From positions 124,101,943 through 124,165,942 of the forward strand of contig OZ020588.1 in assembly GCA_963971535.1 (NCBI GenBank): DNA of 64,000 nucleotides, in the 5' to 3' direction. Position numbers and translations under genes: made by a program. This document shows positions 19,189 through 30,700 of this stretch, piece by piece. The number at the start of each line of letters is the position of its first letter. The first letter of the stretch is position 1. Below the pieces are notes generated by a model. It was not told the DNA's origin, ran no database searches, and worked only from the letters and a program-made list of their open reading frames with translations. This DNA comes from Notolepis coatsorum. Its lineage: Eukaryota; Chordata; Actinopteri; Aulopiformes; Paralepididae.

Positions 19189-19425
19189 ATGTGGAGATGT
19201 AAGGGGTGCACAGAAACTGTATCAAATAGGTTCAAGCTTTTGCATCACTACAGGTTAAGACATCCACGATTTGGAAGTAGTTCTCCCTTTCCATGTACGT
19301 ACCTGCACTGCCCATGTACATTTAAGACGTGGAATTCCCTTATTGTCCACCACAATAAAACCCATTCCACTGGGGTCACTCATAAATCCACTCATAAAAA
19401 CCCACAAAGGTTAAACAAGGGCTAA
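19189..19425 (+). pseudogene. C2H2 zinc-finger exon, left copy
   Basis: An acceptor-like 'ttatgttacagggttag' precedes GTGCTGGGA and the ATG at 19189 (MWRCKGC). Two finger-like units follow: C-x2-C...H-x4-H (WRCKGCTETV...HHYRLRH) and FPCTYLHCPC...HHNKTH. It is 90% or more like the exon at 24513-24734 on the other strand. The family in fish, as I recall, joins this exon to a PB1-like/SAMD3-like body, but here a LINE follows directly after 19425, so the copy is a fragment. Function unknown. Confidence 0.7.
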
Positions 19426-19433
19426 CACTATAT

Positions 19434-19845
19434 TGATTGAAAACCTTTATTTATCCCTGAGGGGAGATTCAGATGTCCATTACAGCAATTTAAAAACAGT
19501 TAATACATAACATACACTTATTAGTATGTGTTAAAAACAAGATGAACAAATACATAGGGATAAAAATAGCTAAAATAGGGCTAAAATAGAGCTATAAGTG
19601 GTGAAAAAAAAGAAAAAAAAGTCCAATCATGATGTTAAATAATTTAATTAATTAGTTACAGTCCACAACCCAGCTCCTCCAGTCCACAGCAGTTAGCCCG
19701 TCCTGGCCCTGCCTGGTTGTGGAGCCTGATTGCCACTGGCACAAAGGACTGCCCGAAGCGCTTTGTGGTATGGGGGGGGGGGGGGATAAGTCTGTGGCTA
19801 AATACTAAATATGTCTCAGCCCTGACAAACAGACATACTCCTTAC
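19434..19845 (-). mobile_element. LINE 3' fragment, minus orientation
   Basis: The minus strand ends 'ctgaatctcccctcagggat' then aaataaagg, typical of an L2/CR1-like tail. The minus-strand translation near 19700-19760 gives 'FGQSFVPVAIRLHNQ', a C-terminal ORF2 pattern of fish LINEs. A G-run occurs at 19771-19784. Confidence 0.65.
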
Positions 19846-19849
19846 TCTG

Positions 19850-20569
19850 TGTAACTGGTCTAAGGTCACCCTCTGTGTCGTCGTCGTGTAGTGGAAGTGA
19901 AGACTCAGTTGTGGCAATTCAGTGTGTTTTATTTCACCTCCTTCCTTACTCAGCCAGACTGATTCAAGTTTAGAATCAATCACTGAAATATCCCATTAGA
20001 ATAAAACAACACAATGAAATAATACAAAATAAGATATATCAAATTACCTGTTGAAGACATTCAAACAGGGCACATATCAACACACTTGGCCAGCAGATGG
20101 CGTCAACAGCCTGCATAGGCTACAGTGGGGGAGAAATGTCACGCTATCAGAACGAGGCCTACACGCATTGTTCAGCCATTACCACGAACTCAGTCAGCAT
20201 GTGTCATACAATAGTTCGCCACCACAGCTAAACCACATTACAGAAAGTGCAGAATGGTTCGCATTAACACAGTTACCAATATATACAACTCCGGTTCATT
20301 GCCCGGTAAATTATTTACAATAGTACGTTCTTTTAAACCATTAATAAGTTCTGGGGACATGGGACAGCTCTTACCTCCTTCCTTACTCAGCCAGACTGAA
20401 CGGAAGGAGGCGGGCGACAAAGTAAGTACGTCACTTCGGCAGGAAGTGACGACGGCTTCAAAATAAAAGACTATGAGAGTAAAAGATAATAATAAACAAA
20501 TTAAAGTAATAACGTTAGGGAGGGATCTTTGTGGAATACAACACTAGTATATTTTATATACCCGCTACA
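19850..20569 (-). repeat. LTR (left; 3' LTR in element sense), 720 bp
   Basis: Matches 21947-22503 closely but carries an extra ~163 bp (about 20251-20417). Part of that extra block ('cctccttccttactcagccagactga') repeats a segment found elsewhere in the LTR. Confidence 0.9.
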
Positions 20570-21628
20570 TACTCCCCCCCTGAATTCCGCTAAAGTCCCG
20601 AACCTACAGGACACACCAACAGGGACCTCCAACACTACGTCAGAACCTACAGACATGACACACACTAACAGGGACCTCCAACACACGTCAGAACCGGCAC
20701 GGGTTTACATGAAGAAACGTATCTTCAGAATCAGCTAGAAGCTACCTGTCAAACAGGTTCAGAGAAAACAAAAGGTTGATCAGGCCCCTGTTCCTCCTAG
20801 AAACGCTTGGTGCCTTATACACCAAACCTACCCGGCCTACTCAAGTCCCATATCCTACCTGTGAACACATGTGGTAAATACGCCACTTACAGTGTCACAG
20901 TGCAAGATAAAATGTACACAGACTAAACAAATATGCACTGACTACAGCAACTACAGTATACTACCCATTGACCTAGACAACGTCGGTTTCTAAGGTGTGA
21001 GCTAACTGCAGCCGCTACAGTACACTGCCCTGCAAAGGCTAACCGCAGTCACTATAGTATACTACCCATTGACCACACGGTGTGAGCTAACCGCAGCAAC
21101 TACGGCAACCTGCCCTCCAACCTAAACACGTAAGATACAAACACAGGACGTGGAAATCAAGGAGCGTGAGAAATAAAAAAAAAAAATTGGCCACTGCACA
21201 AAACACAGAATCCCTGTGACATGACAGAGAGTTCCCGACTCTGTACTGTAGGGCACCAGCTCTGCACCAGAGCAGAGAGTTCCAGTGACATGACAACAAA
21301 ATTCCAGGCTCTGCTCACTGCCATATAACCATATCCCCAATTATACTATTTACATGTACTAAATCACCAATATCAAAAAAAAATTATGAACTCCCCTCTA
21401 CGACATAGGAATACATATTCCTTCTCTCACCACAAAACGAGCTATCAGGAAAGAAGGGAAAAAAATTATACATGTCCCATTAATCACAAAAAAAATTCTC
21501 CAAATGCTTCAGCACCTCTAACAAAAACAGAAAAGCAAAAACTGATCACCAGTCCTCTTCAATAACCTCCACTGTCCTCTAGAACAGAGACAGAAAAATG
21601 GACATTCACTGGACATCCTCTTCTTTTT

Positions 21629-21709
21629 CAGAAAGAACACAATGTCCACTTTTTTCAGAAAGAACACAATGTCCCCTTTTTTCAGAAAGAACACAATGTC
21701 CTTTCAACT
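21629..21709 (+). repeat. 27-bp tandem repeat, three copies
   Basis: 'cagaaagaacacaatgtcc' plus a T-rich spacer, three units inside the LTR element's interior. Confidence 0.85.
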
Positions 21710-21946
21710 GTGACACAGTCACTTCGACACAACCCTCCCAAGGGAACTTTTTTTTCTTCTACTTCCTCTTCCTCCTCCGACCTCCGGTAATCAAGCTAGT
21801 CTTGATCCTCATTGCAAAAAAAATGTATAGTGATCACAGCATTTTTCCAATGACTCAGCTCCTTTTCTTCTGTGATTCTGACGTCCGCAGCAACCTCCGG
21901 TGATCAAGCTGGTGTTGATGCTTCCGATCCGGGTCAACGGTACCAC

Positions 21947-22503
21947 TGTAACTGGTCTAAGGTCACCCCTCTGTGTCGTCGTCGTGTAGTGGAAGTGAAG
22001 ACTCAGTTGTGGCAATTCAGTGTGTTTTATTTCACCTCCTTCCTTACTCAGCCAGACTGATTCAAGTTTAGAATCAATCACTGAAATATCCCATTAGAAT
22101 AAAACAACACAATGAAATAATACAAAATAAGATATATCAAATTACCTGTTGAAGACATTCAAACAGGGCACATATCAACACACTTGGCCAGCAGATGGCG
22201 TCAACAGCCTGCATAGGCTACAGTGGGGGAGAAATGTCACGCTATCAGAACGAGGCCTACACGCATTGTTCAGCCATTACCACGAACTCAGTCAGCATGT
22301 GTCATACAATAGTTCGCCACCACAGCTAAACCACATTACAGAAAGTGCAGACAAAGTAAGTACGTCACTTCGGCAGGAAGTGACGACGGCTTCAAAATAA
22401 AAGACTATGAGAGTAAAAGATAATAATAAACAAATTAAAGTAATAACGTTAGGGAGGGATCTTTGTGGAATACAACACTAGTATATTTTATATACCCGCT
22501 ACA
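21947..22503 (-). repeat. LTR (right; 5' LTR in element sense), 557 bp
   Basis: Starts tgtaactggtctaagg and ends tatacccgctaca. Lacks the 163-bp block of the left LTR. The minus strand contains 'gggtatataaaat', a plausible TATA box. Confidence 0.9.
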
Positions 22504-22561
22504 TCTGCATGGACTACAAGACCCAATGAGAAAAGAAATAAGCACTGATCATTGTACATAC

Positions 22562-22646
22562 CACATATTCTCGCACAAGGCTTTCTGGATCTTCACCCAT
22601 GTAGAATACACAGGATACACTCTCGTCCAGCATCCACATCATCACA
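22562..22646 (-). pseudogene. Downstream exon of PB1-like/SAMD3-like family gene, broken
   Basis: On the minus strand an acceptor (gttcctttcag) is followed by a frame reading DDVDAGRECILCILHG. After a one-base shift it continues EDPESLVREYV, to a donor gtatgt. I recall this 'DVDAGREC...EDP..L..EY' block from the same fish family as the exon at 23392-24488. The frame break marks it as a pseudogene piece. Short and partly from memory. Confidence 0.55.
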
Positions 22647-23046
22647 CTGAAAGGAACATTTCTTGATTAGTGTCTTAATTCAGCCATTGTGCTTTATTTT
22701 AAAGTCAACTACTGGTTCAAACTGTTATATGACTACATATTTCTCTGAGAATATAACAGCAGGATTCCTACGATGGCACAAGCCTTGCTGCGAGTAGTGT
22801 TGCACGGTATACCAGTATTGAAAAAGTAACGTGGCACTAGAGGTTTGAAAGCGGTACTATACCTCATTTTAGAGGAAAGGTTCAAACTGAGACAAAAAGA
22901 TGCAAATAGTCAAAGGAAAAAGATGAAAAATAAAAGCACTCATGGCCTCCTGTACAATCATTTGTGGTAACAAAAAAATCCCCCAAAACAGCCATAATTC
23001 ATAACTTTACAGGTTTTTCATGACAGTGGGACCAGTTAGCACTTAC
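22647..23046. other. Pseudogene intron, with hAT-like remnant
   Basis: Intron-like sequence. Near 22797-22860 'gtgttgcacggtataccagta' resembles the terminus of an AC-rich hAT. No gene. Confidence 0.4.
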
Positions 23047-23191
23047 GTCAGCCATTTGTCTTTTGAGCTTTTCCCCTAGCTGTCCTCTCCTCTTTTGGAA
23101 CAGCTTCGTCAGGTTGTCAAGAGTGGAGATCAAGCTGAGACAGGAACTTGGACTGAAGTGGCATGGTGGTGATTCTCTTGAATTCAGCATT
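23047..23191 (-). pseudogene. Exon of the PB1-like/SAMD3-like pseudogene
   Basis: Reads NAEFKRITTMPLQSKFLSQLDLHS, then after a one-base shift NLTKLFQKRRGQLGEKLKRQMAD, ending at a consensus donor (gtaagt, complement at 23041-23046). The upstream boundary lacks an AG acceptor. Order and phase follow the exon at 23392-24488. Confidence 0.65.
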
Positions 23192-23391
23192 GATATGAAA
23201 ACAGGTAAAAAGCACAGGAATCAGAATAAAATGGTTAGAGGGTAGAAAGCCACTGTTATATATATACAGCCGATCAGGAAAGGGGAGATATAGCACAACG
23301 AAATACACAATCATATTAGTAGTTTGACAATGGACCCAAGACTTCCCTTGTAACGTTATCAACAGCAAATCCAAGATGAGATAAGCCATAC

Positions 23392-24488
23392 CTCACTGAC
23401 TTCAAAGAGAGCTGGCCACCTTGCCATGAAAGGCTCCACCATTGGTGCATCACGGACGACTTCAAGTCTTCTATGTGCGAAAGTCTTCTCCATCTTCAGT
23501 TTCACAACATCTGTTGTTCCTCTTCTTCACATCCAAGAGTAGATCTTTCTGCATGGCCTCCAGACTTTCCTCCGTTTCTGCTGACGGGTATGGTGGGCAG
23601 AAGTTAACCTCTGCTCTCTTGGCCTTTTTGACACCAAAGGCTGCACGCTTTCCTGTTGGTTTGTTTCTTAAAGAGTTCACGTAACCTCTGGGCAGCCCAG
23701 TTGTCTCAGCTCTCTGCGGTAGTTACCCAATTTATATTTTAAACTCATCTTCCATGCGCCATATCCAGTGCTGGACCCCTTCTCAGTTAAACATGGATGT
23801 GCCTTGATAAGACTCTGGGCTGTTTGTTCCATCTCCGTATCACTGACATAGACTTTATACAGAACAATTTCCTGCACTAAACCATCAAGGATGGCTGACT
23901 TCAACTTGGGATCAGGGGTAAGTACAGTGCCATTTTGACTATAAGCTAAATTTGCCTGCTGAAGTTTTATTTCAGCATCATAGGGGAACTTAGGCACGTG
24001 AAAAACAGCAGGCCAAGAGGACCGTGAGCTCCTAAACTCAATTGATGGCAGTACATCTGGATCCACAGATGCAGGCACTTGAGAAGAAGTAGGCCAAGAG
24101 GACATTGTAGACTCAATCCATGACATTATATCTGTATCCACAGTAGATCCATCCGACGAGAGCAGAGAGGTATTTCCAGAGAAAGGACGGAGAGCTTGGG
24201 GGTTTAGGACTGGATAGAGAACAATGGGCCTTGACATATCCACAACTTTAAGAGTACCTTTGTCTTCTAGTTCTGAAATGGAGGTAAGGTTAAGGAAATC
24301 ATTTCCAAACAAGGAGTCCTTAAATTGAAGTCTGAAGCTTCCCTGAAGTCCACAATGTTTCTTCACTTCAATAACAAGGCCATCAATGGATGCAGGGAAT
24401 CCATGGGAGAGAGTCAATCTCTGAGAGCTGCCATCAGTCAAGATGATCTTAAGGATTACAGGAGTTGCCATCTTCAAAGTATTTTACT
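23392..24488 (-). pseudogene. Main exon of a PB1-like/SAMD3-like fish gene family, frameshifted
   Basis: An acceptor 'tgtgtgtctacag' at 24500-24489 precedes a short leader and ATG at 24477 (MKMATPV or MATPV). Residues 1-85 look like a PB1/ubiquitin-like fold (ILKIILTDGSSQRLTL, 'FRLQFKDSLFGNDFLNL'). A Ser-rich linker and 'FPYDAEIKLQQANLAYSQNG' follow, then a helical block ('EIVLYKVYVSDTEMEQTAQ', 'YKLGNYRRELRQLGCPE'). The frame breaks at 23677-23680, continues one frame over (AFGVKKAKRAEVNFCPPYP), breaks again near 23492, and goes on to 'MEKTFAHRRLEVVRDAPM' and a donor gtatgg at 23391. At least two frameshifts make it a pseudogene. The biochemical role of the family is not known to me. Confidence 0.72.
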
Positions 24489-24512
24489 CTGTAGACACAC
24501 ACAAAAAAGTTA

Positions 24513-24734
24513 TTAGACAACATATATTGCCTTCTCTTTCCGAGTGACCCCAGTGGAATGGGTTTTATTGTGGTGGACAATAAGGGCATTCCACGTCTTA
24601 AATGTACATGGGCAGTGCAGGTACATACATGGAAAGGGATAACTACTTCCAAATCGTGGATGCCTTAACCTGTAGTGATGCAAAAGCTTGAACCTACTTG
24701 ATACAGTTTCTGTGCACCCCTTACATCTCCACAT
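24513..24734 (-). pseudogene. C2H2 zinc-finger exon, right copy
   Basis: ATG at 24734 opens MWRCKGC. The two finger-like units match the left copy with few substitutions (S/N, A/S, M/T). It lies directly upstream, in sense, of the PB1-like exon, so exon order is fingers then PB1-like body. The acceptor 'catggttag' lies at the array border. The first ~75 bp of this exon correspond to the exon-like part of every satellite monomer. Confidence 0.78.
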
Positions 24735-27700
24735 TCCCAGCACCTAACCATGTAACATAAATCAAGACCATCATTAAAGCTCTGATCACTAGGCCCAATT
24801 ATAATAAAAAGGTCTACTACACTAACAATTCAAAACATTATGGAAATGTACTAGTGCTATCAATTCATAAATAATGGATATCTTAAATACAAGGACAAAC
24901 ACTAACCAGATAAATGTGTTTTAATGTATTATGATGCTGTTAAAGAATGCCTTAATAGTGATGCAAAAGCTTGGGACCTAATTGATTATTTCTGTTACAT
25001 TCCCAGCACATGTAACATAAATCAAGACCATCATTACTTACATTATTAAAGCTCTGATCTCTAGGCCTAATTATAATAAAAATGTCTAGTGCACTAACAA
25101 TTCAAAACATTATGGAAATGTACTAGTGCTATCAATTCATAAATAATGGATATATCTTTAAATACAAGGACAAACACTAACCAGCTAAATGTGTTTTAAT
25201 GTGTTATGATGCTGTTAAAGAATGCCTTAATAGTGATGCAAAAGCTTTGGACCTACTTGATAATTTCTGTTACATTCCCAGCACCTGTAACATAAATTAA
25301 GACCATCATTAGTTACATTATTAAAGCTCTGATCTCTAGGCCTAATTATAATAAAAAGGTCTACTGCACTAACAATTCAAAACATTATGGAAATGTACTA
25401 GTGCTATCAATTCATAAATAATGGATATATCTTTAAGTACAAGGACAAACACTAACCAGCTAAATGTGTTTTAATGTGTTATGATGCTGTTAAAGAATGC
25501 CTTAATAGTGATGCAAAAGCTTGGGACCTACTTGATAATTTATGTTACATTCCCAGCACCTGTAACATAAATCAAGACCATCATTAGTTACATTATTAAA
25601 GCTCTGATCTCTAGGCCTAATTATAATAAAAAAAGGTCTACTGCACTAACAATTCAAAACATTATGGAAATGTACTAGTGCTATCAATTCATAAATAATG
25701 GATATATCTTTAAATACAAGGACAAACACTAACCAGCTAAATGTGTTTTAATGTGTTATGATGCTGTTAAAGAATGCCTTAATAGTGATGCAAAAGCTTG
25801 GGACCTACTTGATCATTTCTGTTACATTCCCAGCACCTGCACATAAATCAAGACCATCATTAGTTACATTATTAAAGCTCTGATCTCTAGGCCTAATTAT
25901 AATAAAAATGTCTACTGCACTAACAATTCAAAACATTATGGAAATGTAGTAGTGCTATCAATTCATAAATAATGGATATATCTTTAAATACAAGGACAAA
26001 CACTAACCAGCTAAATGTGTTTTAATGTGTTATGATGCTGTTAAAGAATGCCTTAATAGTGATGCAAAAGCTTTGGACCTACTTGATAATTTCTGTTACA
26101 TTCCCAGCACCTGTAACATAAATTAAGACCATCATTAGTTACATTATTAAAGCTCTGATCTCTAGGCCTAATTATAATAAAAAGGTCTACTGCACTAACA
26201 ATTCAAAACATTATGGAAATGTACTAGTGCTATCAATTCATAAATAATGGATATATCTTTAAGTACAACGACAAACACTAACCAGCTAAATGTGTTTTAA
26301 TGTGTTATGATGCTGTTAAAGAATGCCTTAATAGTGATGCAAAAGCTTGGGACCTACTTGATAATTTCTGTTACATTCCCAGCACCTGTAACATAAATCA
26401 AGACCATCATTAGTTACATTATTAAAGCTCTGATCTCTAGGCCTAATTATAATAAAAATGTCTACTGCAGTAACAATTCAAAACATTATGGAAATGTACT
26501 AGTGCTATCAATTCATAAATAATGGATATATCTTTAAATACAAGGACAAACACTAACCAGCTAAATGTGTTTTAATGTGTTATGATGCTGTTAAATAATG
26601 CCTTAATAGTGATGCAAAAGCTTGGGACCTACTTGATCATTTCTGTTACATTCCCAGCATCTGTAACATAAATCAAGACCATCATTAGTTACATTATTAA
26701 AGCTCTGATCTCTAGGCCTAATTATAATAAAAAAGGTCTACTGCACTAACAATTCAAAACATTATGGAAATGTACTAGTGCTATCATTTCATAAATAATG
26801 GATATATCTTTAAATACAAGGACAAACACTAACCAGCTAAATGTGTTTTAATGTGTTATGATGCTGTTAAAGAATGCCTTAATAGTGATGCAAAAGCTTG
26901 GGACCTACTTGATAATTTCTCTTACATTCCCAGCACCTGTAACATAAATCAATACCATCATTAGTTACATTATTAAAGCTCTGATCTCTAGGCCTAATTA
27001 TAATAAAAAGGTCTACTGCACTAACAATTCAAAACATTATGGAAATGTACTAGTGCTATCAATTCATAAATAATGGATATATCTTTAAATACAGGGACAA
27101 ACACTAACCAGCTAAATGTGTTTTAATGTGTTATGATGCTGTTAAAGAATGCCTTAATAGTGATGCAAAAGCTTGGGACCTACTTGATAATTTCTGTTAC
27201 ATTCCCAGCACCTGTAACATAAATCAAGACCATCATTAGTTACATTATTAAAGCTCTGATCACTAGGCCTAATTATAATAAAAAGATCTACTGCACTAAC
27301 AATTCAAAACATTATGGAAATGTACTAGTGCTATCAATTCATAAATAATGGATATATCTTTAAATACAAGGACAAACACTAACCAGCTAAATGTGTTTTA
27401 ATGTGTTATGATGCTGTTAAAGAATGCCTTAATAGTGATGCAAACGCTTGGGACCTACTTGATAATTTCTGTTACATTCCCAGCACCTGTAACATAAATC
27501 AAGACCATCATTAGTTACATTATTAAAGCTCTGATCTCTAGGCCTAATTATAATAAAAAGGTCTACTGCACTAACAATTCAAAACATTATGGAAATGTAC
27601 TAGTGCTATCAATTCATAAATAATGGATATATCTTTAAATACAAGGACAAACACTAACCAGCTAAATGTGTTTTAATGTGTTATGATGCTGTTAAAGAAT

Positions 27701-30700
27701 GCCTTAATAGTGATGCAAACGCTTGGGACCTACTTGATAATTTCTGTTACATTCCCAGCACCTGTAACATAAATCAAGACCATCATTAGTTACATTATTA
27801 AAGCTCTGATCTCTAGGCCTAATTATAATAAAAAGGTCTACTGCAGTAACAATTCAAAACATTATGGAAATGTACTAGTGCTATCAATTCATAAATAATG
27901 GATATATCTTTAAATACAAGGACAAACACTAACCAGCTAAATGTGTTTTAATGTGTTATGATGCTGTTAAATAATGCCTTAATAGTGATGCAAAAGCTTG
28001 GGACCTACTTGATCATTTCTGTTACATTCCCAGCATCTGTAACATAAATCAAGACCATCATTAGTTACATTATTAAAGCTCTGATCTCTAGGCCTAATTA
28101 TAATAAAAAAGGTCTACTGCACTAACAATTCAAAACATTATGGAAATGTACTAGTGCTATCATTTCATAAATAATGGATATATCTTTAAATACAAGGACA
28201 AACACTAACCAGCTAAATGTGTTTTAATGTGTTATGATGCTGTTAAAGAATGCCTTAATAGTGATGCAAAAGCTTGGGACCTACTTGATAATTTCTCTTA
28301 CATTCCCAGCACCTGTAACATAAATCAATACCATCATTAGTTACATTATTAAAGCTCTGATCTCTAGGCCTAATTATAATAAAAAGGTCTACTGCACTAA
28401 CAATTCAAAACATTATGGAAATGTACTAGTGCTATCAATTCATAAATAATGGATATATCTTTAAATACAGGGACAAACACTAACCAGCTAAATGTGTTTT
28501 AATGTGTTATGATGCTGTTAAAGAATGCCTTAATAGTGATGCAAAAGCTTGGGACCTACTTGATAATTTCTGTTACATTCCCAGCACCTGTAACATAAAT
28601 CAAGACCATCATTAGTTACATTATTAAAGCTCTGATCACTAGGCCTAATTATAATAAAAAGATCTACTGCACTAACAATTCAAAACATTATGGAAATGTA
28701 CTAGTGCTATCAATTCATAAATAATGGATATATCTTTAAATACAAGGACAAACACTAACCAGCTAAATGTGTTTTAATGTGTTATGATGCTGTTAAAGAA
28801 TGCCTTAATAGTGATGCAAACGCTTGGGACCTACTTGATAATTTCTGTTACATTCCCAGCACCTGTAACATAAATCAAGACCATCATTAGTTACATTATT
28901 AAAGCTCTGATCACTAGGCCTAATTATAATAAAAAGATCTACTGCACTAACAATTCAAAACATTATGGAAATGTACTAGTGCTATCAATTCATAAATAAT
29001 GGATATATCTTTAAATACAAGGACAAACACTAACCAGCTAAATGTGTTTTAATGTGTTATGATGCTGTTAAAGAATGCCTTAATAGTGATGCAAACGCTT
29101 GGGACCTACTTGATAATGTCTGTTACATTCCCAGCACCTGTAACATAAATCAAGACCATCATTAGTTACATTATTAAAGCTCTGATCTCTAGGCCTAATT
29201 ATAATAAAAAGGTCTACTGCACTAACAATTCAAAACATTATGGAAATGTACTAGTGCTATCAATTCATAAATAATGGATATATCTTTAAATACAAGGACA
29301 AACACTAACCAGCTAAATGTGTTTTAATGTGTTATGATGCTGTTAAAGAATGCCTTAATAGTGATGCAAAAGCTTGGGACCTACTTGATAATTTCTCTTA
29401 CATTCCCAGCACCTGTAACATAAATCAATACCATCATTAGTTACATTATTAAAGCTCTGATCTCTAGGCCTAATTATAATAAAAATGTCTAGTGCACTAA
29501 CAATTCAAAACATTATGGAAATGTACTAGTGCTATCAATTCATAAATAATGGATATATCTTTAAATACAAGGACAAACACTAACCAGCTAAATGTGTTTT
29601 AATGTGTTATGATGCTGTTAAAGAATGCCTTAATAGTGATGCAAAAGCTTTGGACCTACTTGATAATTTCTGTTACATTCCCAGCACCTGTAACATAAAT
29701 TAAGACCATCATTAGTTACATTATTAAAGCTCTGATCTCTAGGCCTAATTATAATAAAAAGGTCTACTGCACTAACAATTCAAAACATTATGGAAATGTA
29801 CTAGTGCTATCAATTCATAAATAATGGATATATCTTTAAGTACAACGACAAACACTAACCAGCTAAATGTGTTTTAATGTGTTATGATGCTGTTAAAGAA
29901 TGCCTTAATAGTGATGCAAAAGCTTGGGACCTACTTGATAATTTCTGTTACATTCCCAGCACCTGTAACATAAATCAAGACCATCATTAGTTACATTATT
30001 AAAGCTCTGATCTCTAGGCCTAATTATAATAAAAAGGTCTACTGCAGTAACAATTCAAAACATTATGGAAATGTACTAGTGCTATCAATTCATAAATAAT
30101 GGATATATCTTTAAATACAAGGACAAACACTAACCAGCTAAATGTGTTTTAATGTGTTATGATGCTGTTAAATAATGCCTTAATAGTGATTCAAAAGCTT
30201 GGGACCTACTTGATCATTTCTGTTACATTCCCAGCATCTGTAACATAAATCAAGACCATCATTAGTTACATTATTAAAGCTCTGATCTCTAGGCCTAATT
30301 ATAATAAAAAAGGTCTACTGCACTAACAATTCAAAACATTATGGAAATGTACTAGTGCTATCATTTCATAAATAATGGATATATCTTTAAATACAAGGAC
30401 AAACACTAACCAGCTAAATGTGTTTTAATGTGTTATGATGCTGTTAAAGAATGCCTTAATAGTGATGCAAAAGCTTGGGACCTACTTGATAATTTCTCTT
30501 ACATTCCCAGCACCTGTAACATAAATCAATACCATCATTAGTTACATTATTAAAGCTCTGATCTCTAGGCCTAATTATAATAAAAAGGTCTACTGCACTA
30601 ACAATTCAAAACATTATGGAAATGTACTAGTGCTATCAATTCATAAATAATGGATATATCTTTAAATACAGGGACAAACACTAACCAGCTAAATGTGTTT

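Larger units (their letters stand above)
19850..22503 (-). mobile_element. Non-autonomous LTR retrotransposon with 4-bp TSD
   Basis: Direct repeats with TG...CA ends at 19850-20569 and 21947-22503 flank 1377 bp without a long frame. TSD is tctg (19846-19849 and 22504-22507). Orientation is minus: a purine tract (ttcagggggggagta on the minus strand) precedes the left LTR, and a TGGTACCG... primer-site-like sequence follows the right LTR at about 21945. It contains no gag/pol. It sits between a LINE fragment and the remains of the PB1-like pseudogene. Confidence 0.88.
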
